Positions 1-8,021 of a DNA stretch of 64,000 nt are shown here, piece after piece. Source of the stretch: Rhizobium sp. EC-SD404 (GTDB lineage: Bacteria; Pseudomonadota; Alphaproteobacteria; Rhizobiales; Rhizobiaceae). Every line of letters starts with the position of its first letter. Position 1 is the stretch's first letter. The notes under the pieces were generated by a model, which had not been told where the DNA came from, did not search any database, and was given only the letters and a program-made list of their open reading frames with translations. The translations under genes were made by a program, and so were the position numbers. The stretch lies in assembly GCF_902498825.1 (NCBI RefSeq), contig NZ_LR701459.1, forward strand, positions 3,602,564 to 3,666,563. The letters run 5' to 3'.

Positions 1-69
1 GTTCTTTCGAACTCCTTCGGCTTCGGCGGAACCAACGCGACGCTGGTCTTCCAGCGTTACGAAGCGTGA
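1..69 (+). CDS. fabB: beta-ketoacyl-ACP synthase I (FabB), C-terminal fragment
   Basis: The window opens inside a reading frame that ends with TGA at 67-69 and encodes the last 22 residues. It contains NSFGFGGTNATLVF, the conserved C-terminal signature of beta-ketoacyl-ACP synthases, where the Phe-Gly-Gly-Thr-Asn stretch closes the active site. The condensing enzyme elongates acyl-ACP chains with malonyl-ACP in the cytoplasm. The choice of FabB over FabF rests on the tail and on fabI lying only 16 bases downstream, as in the rhizobial fabA-fabB-fabI arrangement. The rest of the gene lies outside the window. Confidence 0.85.
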   Translation, partial: VLSNSFGFGGTNATLVFQRYEA

Positions 70-85
70 GGGCAGGATCGATCGC

Positions 86-904
86 ATGAAGACCGACATC
101 ATGAACGGAAAGCGCGGCCTCATCATGGGGGTCGCCAACAACCATTCCATCGCCTGGGGCATCGCCAAAGCGCTGCGCGCCGCCGGCGCCGAACTCGCCT
201 TCACCTATCAGGGCGATGCTTTCGGCAAGCGCGTGAAACCGCTCGCCGCCGAACTCGGCTCCGATATTCTTTTGCCCTGCGACGTTGAGCAGATCGAAAC
301 GGTCGATGCCGTGTTCGATACGCTGAAGGAAAAATGGGGCACGCTCGACTTCGTCGTGCACGCTATCGGCTTTTCGGACCGCAACGAACTGAAGGGGCTC
401 TATGCCGACACCTCTCGGGAGAATTTCTCCCGCACCATGGTGATCTCGTGCTTCTCCTTCACCGAAGTTGCCAAGCGCGCTGCCGCGATGATGACGGAGG
501 GCGGTTCGCTGCTTACGCTCACCTATGCCGGCTCGACCCGCGTCATGCCCAACTACAACGTCATGGGCGTCGCCAAGGCTGCGCTGGAAGCCAGCGTTCG
601 CTATCTTGCCGCCGACTACGGTCCGAAGCAGATCCGCGTCAACGCGATCTCGGCGGGCCCCGTTCGCACGCTGGCAGGCGCCGGCATTGCCGATGCGCGG
701 GTCATGTTCAGCTACCAGGCGCGCAATTCGCCTATGCGGCGCACCGTGACGATCGATGATGTCGGCTCGTCGTCGCTCTACCTTCTCTCCGACATGTCTC
801 GCGGCGTGACGGGCGAGGTTCACTTCGTCGATTCGGGCTACCACATCACGTCGATGCCGGTGCTCGACGAACTGAAGCGGCAGGACCCCGAAGAGGGCGA
901 ATAA
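86..904 (+). CDS. fabI: enoyl-[acyl-carrier-protein] reductase (NADH), FabI
   Basis: This cytoplasmic SDR-fold enzyme carries out the last, NADH-dependent reduction of each fatty acid elongation cycle. The protein is 272 residues, normal for FabI. It has the atypical FabI nucleotide-binding start (GLIMGVANNHSIAWGIA, residues 11-27) and the catalytic set Tyr147 (LTYAGS), Tyr157 and Lys164 (NYNVMGVAK). The start at 86 is preceded by a GGCAGGA-like ribosome site; an in-frame Met at residue 6 is an alternative. It probably shares a transcript with fabB upstream. The FabI-type Tyr-x6-Lys spacing separates it from FabL and FabV. Confidence 0.96.
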   Translation: MKTDIMNGKRGLIMGVANNHSIAWGIAKALRAAGAELAFTYQGDAFGKRVKPLAAELGSDILLPCDVEQIETVDAVFDTLKEKWGTLDFVVHAIGFSDRNELKGLYADTSRENFSRTMVISCFSFTEVAKRAAAMMTEGGSLLTLTYAGSTRVMPNYNVMGVAKAALEASVRYLAADYGPKQIRVNAISAGPVRTLAGAGIADARVMFSYQARNSPMRRTVTIDDVGSSSLYLLSDMSRGVTGEVHFVDSGYHITSMPVLDELKRQDPEEGE

Positions 905-1019
905 GGAACGGTTCGAAGAGCAGGCAAGTAACGCGTAGTAAGCGGCAAACGTTCACGCACACGTTACCAATTTGTAATCTTCGTCATCCTTGAATCGCCA
1001 TATTCCCAGAGCCAAATCT

Positions 1020-1182
1020 ACGTCATCGGCAACACGAAATTTGCCGCTGTCCGGCTCTACTGGCTTGTCCCCCGCCACTGCCGGACACAGGGACAAAGGC
1101 CTCATCCCCCCTCTCCGGGCCTTTGTCCGATTTATAGGAAGCCGTCGCGACACCGCCCCCCGTCGCGGCGGCTTTTCTTTTG
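1020..1182 (+). ncRNA. candidate small RNA with three C-rich hairpins
   Basis: The 339-base space between fabI and the next gene holds three consecutive stem-loops on the plus strand. Hairpin 1 pairs 1048-1054 with 1081-1087. Hairpin 2 pairs GGACAAAGGC at 1091-1100 with 1119-1128. Hairpin 3 pairs 1141-1151 with 1162-1172 and is followed by a T-run, as in an intrinsic terminator. Every loop is C-rich, the type of anti-Shine-Dalgarno loop known from trans-acting rhizobial small RNAs. The 5' end is a guess because no clear promoter is visible. Alternatives are a structured fabI 3' UTR or an attenuating leader of the M20 gene at 1244. Confidence 0.5.
1141..1181 (+). terminator. intrinsic terminator downstream of fabI / end of candidate sRNA
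   Basis: An 11-bp stem (1141-1151 with 1162-1172, one G-T wobble) and a 10-base loop are followed directly by TTTTCTTTT. This is the strongest plus-strand terminator in this interval. It would end either the fabI transcript or a separate small RNA. Confidence 0.8.
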
Positions 1183-1243
1183 GCCCGACGCGGCTATGGT
1201 CCCACGCAAATCAGTTGTCTGAAATTCTGCGAGGATCCGTCCC

Positions 1244-2641
1244 ATGTCCCTTTCCGCACCTGCGCTTGAGCGCGCCGACGCCAACCTTCCCGCAAGCCTG
1301 GAGCGTCTGTTCGACCTCATCCGCATTCGCTCCATTTCCACTGATCCCGCCTATAAGGACGAATGCCGCAAGGCAGCGACCTGGCTGGTCGCGGAACTGT
1401 CGGCGATCGGCTTCGAGGCATCGGTGCGCGACACACCGGGCCATCCGATGGTGGTGGCGCACAACGACGAAGCGGGCACGGATGCGCCGCACGTCCTCTT
1501 CTATGGCCATTACGACGTCCAGCCCGTCGACCCGCTGAGCCTGTGGGAGAACGATCCGTTCGAACCTGCCGTGCGCGAAGCAAAGTCCGGCCGCAAGGTC
1601 ATCACCGGCCGCGGCTCCGCCGACGACAAGGGCCAATTGATGACCTTCGTCGAAGCCTGCCGCGCCGTGCGCGAAACCGCCGGAAAGCTGCCGGTCCGTG
1701 TCACGATCCTGTTCGAAGGCGAGGAAGAATCCGGTTCGCCTTCGCTCAAGCCGTTCCTCGAAGCCAATGCGGCCGAGCTCAAGGCCGATTTCGCGCTCGT
1801 CTGCGACACCAACATGTGGGACGCGGAAACACCGGCAATCTCGGCTGGCCTGCGAGGGCTCGTCGGCGAGGAAATCACCATCACCGCGGCCGACCGCGAC
1901 CTGCATTCGGGCTATTTCGGTGGGGCGGCCGCCAATCCGATCCACATCCTCGCATCGATCCTCGCCGAAATGCGCGATGCGGACGGCCGGATCACGATCC
2001 CCGGCTTCTACGACGGCGTCGAGGAAACCCCGGACGAGATCAAGGCGATCTGGGACAAGCTCGGGCGTTCGGCCGAAGACTTTCTCGGCGAAGTCGGGCT
2101 GAAGCAGCTTGCCGGCGAAAAAGGCCGATCCGTGCACGAACTCACCTGGGCGCGACCGACCGCGGAGGTGAACGGCATCTGGGGCGGCTATACGGGCGAA
2201 GGCTTCAAGACCGTCATCGCGGCGGAAGCTTCGGCAAAGGTCTCGTTCCGCCTCGTCGGCGCACAGGATCCGGCAAAGGTGCGTGCCGCTTTCCGGAATT
2301 TCGTCCAAGAGCGCATTCCGGCTGACTGCTCCGTCAGCTTCCACGAGCATGGGGGCTCGCCGGCGATCCAGCTCCCTTACGATTCACCGCTTTTGAACAC
2401 GGCCAAGGATGCGCTTTCGGGCGAGTGGCCGAAGCCTGCCGTGATGATCGGCATGGGCGGCTCGATTCCGATCGTCGGCGATTTCCAGAAGCTGCTCGGC
2501 ATGGATTCGCTGCTGGTCGGCTTCGGTCTCGCCGACGACCGCATTCACTCGCCGAACGAGAAATACGAGCTGACATCCTTCCACAAGGGCATCCGGTCCT
2601 GGATCCGGATCATGGAAGCGCTGGCGACGAAGCAGGCCTGA
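1244..2641 (+). CDS. M20 family metallopeptidase (dipeptidase)
   Basis: A cytoplasmic zinc peptidase of the M20 (CNDP-like dipeptidase) family, 465 residues, the usual full length with catalytic and dimerisation domains. Metal and catalytic residues are visible: His89 and Asp91 in YGHYDVQP, the bridging Asp127 in GRGSADDKGQ, and the Glu pair near 160-161 in FEGEEESGSPS. A further conserved stretch is DTNMW near 192. It probably cleaves small peptides or acylated amino acids; the sequence does not fix the substrate. It is monocistronic, separated from fabI by the hairpin region and convergent with the next gene. Confidence 0.88.
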   Translation: MSLSAPALERADANLPASLERLFDLIRIRSISTDPAYKDECRKAATWLVAELSAIGFEASVRDTPGHPMVVAHNDEAGTDAPHVLFYGHYDVQPVDPLSLWENDPFEPAVREAKSGRKVITGRGSADDKGQLMTFVEACRAVRETAGKLPVRVTILFEGEEESGSPSLKPFLEANAAELKADFALVCDTNMWDAETPAISAGLRGLVGEEITITAADRDLHSGYFGGAAANPIHILASILAEMRDADGRITIPGFYDGVEETPDEIKAIWDKLGRSAEDFLGEVGLKQLAGEKGRSVHELTWARPTAEVNGIWGGYTGEGFKTVIAAEASAKVSFRLVGAQDPAKVRAAFRNFVQERIPADCSVSFHEHGGSPAIQLPYDSPLLNTAKDALSGEWPKPAVMIGMGGSIPIVGDFQKLLGMDSLLVGFGLADDRIHSPNEKYELTSFHKGIRSWIRIMEALATKQA

Positions 2642-2674
2642 GGCGGCCTAAGTCGGCCTGAGCCGGCTCCCGTC

Positions 2675-3805
2675 CTATTCGCCGGGAACCATGCGGTCGG
2701 CTTTTTGCCGGCCGCCATTATCCGAAAGCCTCGCCCAAGAAGGCCGTTCGAACAGGAAGCGGCCCCAGCCGGTCCACTGGACGATCATGTAAAAGACGAT
2801 TGGGCCGCTGACCGCCGCGATCCAGACGAGCAGCGATATCGTGCCGACGTCGTCGATGATTCCGAGACGGATCAATATGACGCGGGCGATCGCCATCGGC
2901 AGGAAGAAGGCGAGATAGATCACGATCGAATGTGCCCCGATCCAGCGCAGACCGTTCGACCATGAGACACGGGCGAGCAGGCCGGACATCGCCACTACGG
3001 CGAGCGTGCCCAGCGCGCCGGCCAACAGCGAGATGCCGGGCAGGTCGGCCCATTTCGCCGCCTTGTCCTCCCAGGTGAAGGCCTGCGCGTAGCCTGTGAG
3101 CGCAGACGGGGCGACCCCGAAGGCCAGCGCCGTGTTGACCAAGGCCCAGACGCCAAGCGCGCCGGCGGTCAGTGCCCCGTTGCGCGCCGTCCAGCCTTCG
3201 AAGGCAAAGACCCGCGCCGCAAGCGCGTAACCTGCGAAGAAATAGACATAGCGCGCGGCAAATTCGTCGAAAATGACGCTGCCGGTGGCGATCGGCATGA
3301 TTTCCATGACCGCCGCCCAGGCGAGCACGAGCCAGACCGGCAAGCCTTTCACGAGCCGCGTGAACAGAAAGAAAACCGGCAGGATATAGATGAACCACAA
3401 CGTACCGAAGGGCTGAAGGAATGCCGTGAGGTACGCGCCGAGCGCAGCGCCCGCCCCTTCTTCCATGGCGATGCCCGGTCCCTTGAATGCAAACTGGATC
3501 GTGAGCCACAGCACGTAGAAATAGGCGAAGTGCACGACCTTCCGGTCGATATAGCGGCCCCACGGCGCATCGATGGTGCGCGCGAGGAACAGCCCCGAGA
3601 TCAGGAAGAAGGCCGGCATACGGAACGGCCGGCAGAATTCGACGACCGGATGCAGCCAGCCGGGAACGCCCATGGCCGCCTCGACACCGAGCACGGAGTG
3701 CATCATCACGACCAGCAGGATGGAAATGCCCTTGGCATGGTCCACCCAATCGACACGGGCGGGCCAATCGACGCGGGCGAGGTCGTGCGGTGCATGGATC
3801 GTCAT
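2675..3805 (-). CDS. acyltransferase 3 family membrane protein
   Basis: A 376-residue integral membrane protein of the acyltransferase 3 (OafA/OpgC-like) family. The N-terminal DHAKGISILLVVMMH stretch carries the family's aspartate and histidine region, and RMPAFFLISGLFLAR is the second typical motif (R-x-P-x-F-F-x-x-S-G). About ten hydrophobic segments follow. Such enzymes transfer acyl groups to surface polysaccharides, lipids or glucans; the acceptor here cannot be told. The start at 3805 was chosen over an upstream Met at 3856 because GGAG sits about nine bases before it. No sugar-related neighbours help to define its role. Confidence 0.85.
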   Translation of the reverse strand: MTIHAPHDLARVDWPARVDWVDHAKGISILLVVMMHSVLGVEAAMGVPGWLHPVVEFCRPFRMPAFFLISGLFLARTIDAPWGRYIDRKVVHFAYFYVLWLTIQFAFKGPGIAMEEGAGAALGAYLTAFLQPFGTLWFIYILPVFFLFTRLVKGLPVWLVLAWAAVMEIMPIATGSVIFDEFAARYVYFFAGYALAARVFAFEGWTARNGALTAGALGVWALVNTALAFGVAPSALTGYAQAFTWEDKAAKWADLPGISLLAGALGTLAVVAMSGLLARVSWSNGLRWIGAHSIVIYLAFFLPMAIARVILIRLGIIDDVGTISLLVWIAAVSGPIVFYMIVQWTGWGRFLFERPSWARLSDNGGRQKADRMVPGE

Positions 3806-3900
3806 GTCGGTCGTCTCCAATCTATGGAGCGACACTAACCCCGGGTCTCTTGGCAATTGCTAAAGGCGGGCGCCACGCGGCCCATCAACGATCTGTGTGG

Positions 3901-4755
3901 TTAAGGCGCCGTTGCGGGGGTCGGGCGAATTGGAGCGGTCGTTTGAGGCCGCGGTGCTGCTGGGGTCTCTGAAGGGCCAGTCGCAGCCGGCGCTGCGGCC
4001 CGCGTTCGGGCAGCGGCACCCGAAGGCGGCATGGGAGGCCCAACGACTGGCGCGGGCTCGGATGTCCCGGTCGGACGAGTCGTGGCCGGCGCGGGGTTGC
4101 GGCGCACGCCTGCCGGCTGTTGCGGTGACGACGCTGCCGCTGCGTCAGCCGGCGTGGCCGGGGCCGCTGGGGCGATCCCAGGCGTGTTCGCGGCTGGATA
4201 GTCTGGGGTGGCAGGCATCAGCGCAGCGGGGGTGGTCGGCGCCGTGGTGACCGGCGGGATCGTGGCTGGCCTGGTTCGGACCTGGCCCGGTGGCGGTGCG
4301 ACCTCGCCGGGCGGCACCGGCGGCTCGTCTTCCTGGCCATCGAACCAAGCGCGCGCCCATTCCGGCACCGCGCATTCGTAGAGATAAGTGACCATCGAGG
4401 TTGCCTGGGCTTCGTTGTCGATCTCGGACACGAAGCGGCGCACGCCCCAGCGATAGCCGGCGCCGAGCGCATACTGGCCGACGCAGCGATAGACGCGCGT
4501 CTGGACCGAGAAGCTCTCGCGATACTCCCACAGGAAGCCGGCAAGGCGCACGGCGAGACCATAGCAGCCGGCAGTCGGGCCACAGGCCGTACTGAGCGAG
4601 GTTCCAAGCCGCTCCATGATGCCAGCCCGCTCGGCAGCCGGCAGGTTTTCCGGCTCGGTTTCGCCGGTCGAGGCACAAGCGGAAAGGGCGATACTGGTCG
4701 CCAGAAGCAAGGGTAGGGCAATCAAACGCACGGCAGGGCCTCGGGGCAAGGGCAT
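3901..4755 (-). CDS. putative lipoprotein with Pro/Ala/Thr-rich C-terminal tail
   Basis: No family is recognised. The protein is 284 residues when started at 4755. The first 27 residues form a lipoprotein signal with lipobox LSAC (Cys27), so export and lipidation are likely. Residues about 28-150 look globular and contain several cysteines (ACGPTAGC, YRCVG, YECAVP). From about residue 155 to the end the chain is almost only Pro, Ala, Thr and Gly, a low-complexity tail that may span the periplasm or contact peptidoglycan. Longer starts up to 4926 exist but would bury the signal peptide. It diverges from the alpha/beta hydrolase gene at 4925. Codon bias fits a real gene, but homology is unproven. 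Confidence 0.6.
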   Translation of the reverse strand: MPLPRGPAVRLIALPLLLATSIALSACASTGETEPENLPAAERAGIMERLGTSLSTACGPTAGCYGLAVRLAGFLWEYRESFSVQTRVYRCVGQYALGAGYRWGVRRFVSEIDNEAQATSMVTYLYECAVPEWARAWFDGQEDEPPVPPGEVAPPPGQVRTRPATIPPVTTAPTTPAALMPATPDYPAANTPGIAPAAPATPADAAAASSPQQPAGVRRNPAPATTRPTGTSEPAPVVGPPMPPSGAAARTRAAAPAATGPSETPAAPRPQTTAPIRPTPATAP

Positions 4756-4924
4756 GGTTCGAAGCGCGACGGCACGCAACCATTGCACCCTCCTTGCCTG
4801 CGAATGGTGGCCATCGCGTGATCGCGCAACACCGATCTTGCCAAGGGCGACAAAATCGGCACGCTGGAAGGCCGGCCGATGAGGGGCCCATGTACTTGCT
4901 CGCAACGCTGCTCTAGTCCACCCC

Positions 4925-6589
4925 ATGCTTCAAATTCGTCGGACCTTCCTTCACGCCCCCTGCTCCACGGGCCTCATCGTCGGCACGCTGTTCTTCGCAG
5001 CTTCGCTGACACCAAGCCTGTTGCCGCGCGACTTCGTCATGCAGGGCATTCTCTCCGGCTGCTCCATGGCGGCCGGATACGGGATCGGAAGCTTCGGGAG
5101 ATGGCTCTGGTCCTATCTTGAAATGCCGGAGCTCGACGAGGCCGGCACACGGCGGGCGCTGCGCGTCGTCTCGGTCCTTTGCGGCATCTTCGCCTTCATT
5201 TACCTCTGGCTCGCCTCAGATTGGCAGAACGCCATACGCCGGCTGATGGAATTGCCACCGGTCGACACGGTCCAGCCCTTTCGCGTGGGCCTCATCGCGC
5301 TCGCGATCTTCGCGTTGTTGTTGCTGATCGCGCGCGTCTTCAAGACGGTGAATCACGTCTTCGCGCAAAAGCTGAAAACCTTCATCCCGCGGCGGGTCTC
5401 GAACGTGCTCGGCCTCATTCTGGCGGCGGCCGTGTTCTGGGCGCTGGTCGACGGCGTGCTTTTCCGTTTTGGCTTGCGCGCCGCTGATGCCTCGTTCCAG
5501 CAAATCGATGCCCTCGTCGACGATGCGCTTGCGCGCCCGCAGCTCGCCCTCAAGACCGGCAGCCAAGCATCGCTGGTCAGCTGGGAGGATCTTGGAAACC
5601 GGGGCCGCGAATTCGTCGCGACCGGGCCGAGTGCCGAGGAGATCACGGAGTTCACCGGCGATAGCGCCATCGAAGAGCCCATCCGCGTCTTCGTCGGGCT
5701 GAATTCTGCCGAGACGATCGAGGAGCGGGCCCAGCTGGCACTCGACGAACTGATCCGCGTCGACGCCTTCGAGCGCACCAACCTCGTCATCATCACGCCG
5801 ACGGGCACTGGCTGGGTGGATCCCGCCGCCATGGATACGCTCGAATATCTGCTGCGCGGCGACGTGGCGAGCGTTGCCGTCCAGTATTCCTACCTGACGA
5901 GTTGGCTGTCTCTGCTTTTCGAGCCGGGGTACGGCGCCGATACGGCAAGCGCGCTCTTCGATCTCGTCTACGACTACTGGCGCGAGCTGCCGAGCGACCA
6001 GCGGCCCAATCTCTATCTCTATGGCCTGAGCCTCGGCGCGCTGAACTCGAACCTCTCCGTCGATTTCTACGACGTGATCGGCGACCCGTTCCAGGGCGCG
6101 CTCTGGAGCGGGCCTCCGTTTTCCACGCAAACCTGGCGTGATCTGACGGCCGATCGCAATCCCGGGAGTCCGGCCTGGTTGCCTCGGTTCAGAGATGGCT
6201 CGATCGTGCGCTTCACAAACCAGACCAATACGCTCGACGAGGCACAAGCGCCCTGGGGGCCTCTGCGTATCGTCTATCTACAATATGCCAGCGACCCGGT
6301 AACGTTCTTCGATCCGCCGAGCGTCTACCGCGAGCCGGCCTGGATGCAGGAGCCGCGCGGTCCGGACGTCGCCGACGAATTCCGCTGGTTTCCGGTCATC
6401 ACTTTCCTGCAGCTGACCGTCGATCTCATGGCCGCAACGACCGCCCCGATCGGCTACGGCCACGTCTATGCGCACGAACATTATATCGATGGCTGGATGG
6501 AAGTGACCGAGCCGCAGGGCTGGACGCCGTCGGACGTCGACCGGCTGAAGGCGTTCTTCATCGACAAGAGGCAAAGCACCGGCACCTGA
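4925..6589 (+). CDS. membrane alpha/beta-hydrolase (Abhydrolase_9 / PF10081 type)
   Basis: A 554-residue protein with an N-terminal membrane region (several hydrophobic segments in the first ~190 residues) followed by an alpha/beta-hydrolase-like domain. The nucleophile elbow is visible as YGLSLGAL with Ser369, and a late histidine-rich stretch (YGHVYAHEHY) may give the catalytic His. The layout matches the PF15420/PF10081 pair of membrane hydrolases, whose substrates are poorly known. It starts 169 bases from the divergent lipoprotein gene; shared control is possible but not shown. The start Met at 4925 has no strong ribosome site, so a slightly later start is possible. Confidence 0.82.
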   Translation: MLQIRRTFLHAPCSTGLIVGTLFFAASLTPSLLPRDFVMQGILSGCSMAAGYGIGSFGRWLWSYLEMPELDEAGTRRALRVVSVLCGIFAFIYLWLASDWQNAIRRLMELPPVDTVQPFRVGLIALAIFALLLLIARVFKTVNHVFAQKLKTFIPRRVSNVLGLILAAAVFWALVDGVLFRFGLRAADASFQQIDALVDDALARPQLALKTGSQASLVSWEDLGNRGREFVATGPSAEEITEFTGDSAIEEPIRVFVGLNSAETIEERAQLALDELIRVDAFERTNLVIITPTGTGWVDPAAMDTLEYLLRGDVASVAVQYSYLTSWLSLLFEPGYGADTASALFDLVYDYWRELPSDQRPNLYLYGLSLGALNSNLSVDFYDVIGDPFQGALWSGPPFSTQTWRDLTADRNPGSPAWLPRFRDGSIVRFTNQTNTLDEAQAPWGPLRIVYLQYASDPVTFFDPPSVYREPAWMQEPRGPDVADEFRWFPVITFLQLTVDLMAATTAPIGYGHVYAHEHYIDGWMEVTEPQGWTPSDVDRLKAFFIDKRQSTGT

Positions 6590-6605
6590 AATCCGGGCAA
6601 GAAAA

Positions 6606-6632
6606 AAGCGGGGTCTTTCTAGAACCCCGCTT
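6606..6632. terminator. bidirectional intrinsic terminator between convergent genes
   Basis: The inverted repeat AAGCGGGGT (6606-6614) and its complement (6624-6632) enclose a 9-base loop. On the minus strand the stem is followed by TTTTTT, so it best ends the transcript of the gene at 6837-7766. It lies 17 bases past the alpha/beta hydrolase stop and may serve both directions. The rest of 6633-6836 shows nothing recognisable. Confidence 0.75.
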
Positions 6633-6836
6633 CCTCAACGATCAGCCGTGGCTGCCAGTACATCCGTGGTCAACCCGTGCGGATCGTCAGCCGCGCACTC
6701 GACACCACCCAAAACCCGGCCCGAAGGCCGTACCCAAGTGGTGGAGCGCGCGGCGTTGGACCTGAGATGGGAAGAGGTGCGCAGTTTTGCAAGGGGCAGC
6801 TTAGGCGGTCCGTCTTCACCCCCAACGCAGCCACGT

Positions 6837-7766
6837 CTATTTCCTTGGATCGGCTGCCAGTTGATACCGCTCGAAGCCGATCACCACCCCAAGCGCAAGG
6901 ATCAGCGGAATAATGAGGTAGAGCAGTCGAAAGACAACAAGCGCGGCCAATACGGCCACAGGATCCATCTCTGGCAGGCCGGTGATGAAAACAAGCTCCA
7001 ACACGCCCATGCCACCCGGCGCATGCGAGATCAGCGCGGCGGAAAAGGAGACGAGGAAGATGCCGAGGATGATGAGGTAACCGGGATTTCCTTCCGCCGG
7101 CAGCGCAAAGTAGATGATCGCGGCTGCCGCAGCCAGCTCGACCGGAGCGACCAACAGCTGTCTCCAGACGACCGGAAGTCGTGGATAGAGAAGCTCGAAC
7201 GAACCGATGCGCAGCGGGCGCAGGCCGAACCAGCTGCCCGCAACATAGACCGCGACCAGACCGAGCAGGATGGCGCCCGTCGTGGTGGAGGCCGTCACCG
7301 GAAGCACATCGACGAATCGCTCCGTCAGCGAAGGCTCCAGCAAAAGCACGATGCCGGCGAGCAGGATGGTGCCGAGCGCGAAGGTGAACGAACAAAAGGC
7401 GACGAGCACGCCGATCTCGGACGTCGTCAGCCCGCGGGAAGAATAGGCACGGTACCGCACGACCGCGCCTGATATGACCGAAGCACCGATATTGTGCGAC
7501 AGTGCATAGGTGGTGAAGGAGCACACCGTGATGAAACGCCACGGCACCGAACGCTTCAGATGCATGAGTGCCAGATGGTCGTACCAGGCGAGCGCAAGGT
7601 AGGCGGCAAACGTCGCGCAGATCGCCAACATCCAGTCCAGCCCTGAAATCGCAGCGATGGTGTCGCCAAACTCGGCGAATGAGAGCCCGCGCAACTCCTT
7701 CGATAAGAGCCAGATGGAAAATATCACAGCGGCGAGACCGATTACCGCCCAAATCTTGTTCTTCAA
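6837..7766 (-). CDS. YbhN/UPF0104 family membrane protein (LPG synthase TM region-like)
   Basis: A 309-residue polytopic membrane protein of the lysylphosphatidylglycerol synthase transmembrane-region superfamily (YbhN/UPF0104). About eight hydrophobic segments are visible. The motifs NIGASVISGAVVRYRAYSSR (residues 91-110) and HAPGGMGVLELVF near 245 are typical of this fold. No aminoacyl-transfer domain is attached, so it is not a full MprF; proteins of this kind are proposed flippases or lipid transporters, but the function is open. It stands alone, convergent with the hydrolase gene and divergent from the penicillin-binding protein gene across a 255-base gap that contains no other recognisable feature. 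Confidence 0.83.
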   Translation of the reverse strand: MKNKIWAVIGLAAVIFSIWLLSKELRGLSFAEFGDTIAAISGLDWMLAICATFAAYLALAWYDHLALMHLKRSVPWRFITVCSFTTYALSHNIGASVISGAVVRYRAYSSRGLTTSEIGVLVAFCSFTFALGTILLAGIVLLLEPSLTERFVDVLPVTASTTTGAILLGLVAVYVAGSWFGLRPLRIGSFELLYPRLPVVWRQLLVAPVELAAAAAIIYFALPAEGNPGYLIILGIFLVSFSAALISHAPGGMGVLELVFITGLPEMDPVAVLAALVVFRLLYLIIPLILALGVVIGFERYQLAADPRK

Positions 7767-8021
7767 CGATCTTTCCCTGATTTCGCCCGGAAGGAGACGC
7801 CGGGATCATCACTCAATCATCGGGCGGCCACGGGCACGCCATGCCGATGATTATGGATAGCGCTGGATGCATGATCATCGTGGCCACGGCGTGACTCGTC
7901 ATGAGCGCGGGACGGTTGAAGCCGCCTGGTTGGCTCGCGGCACCATCCTTAACCGCACCTTAAATCGCCTCAATTAGAATTCACAGGCCTATTTCTGCAT
8001 GAAACAAAGAGTTGCTTACTG

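Noticed and set aside
6670..7812. A 380-codon minus-strand frame overlapping the YbhN-like gene
   Set aside because: The alternative frame at 6837-7766 encodes a convincing membrane protein; this one is Arg/His-rich and extends past the hydrophobic gene at both ends.
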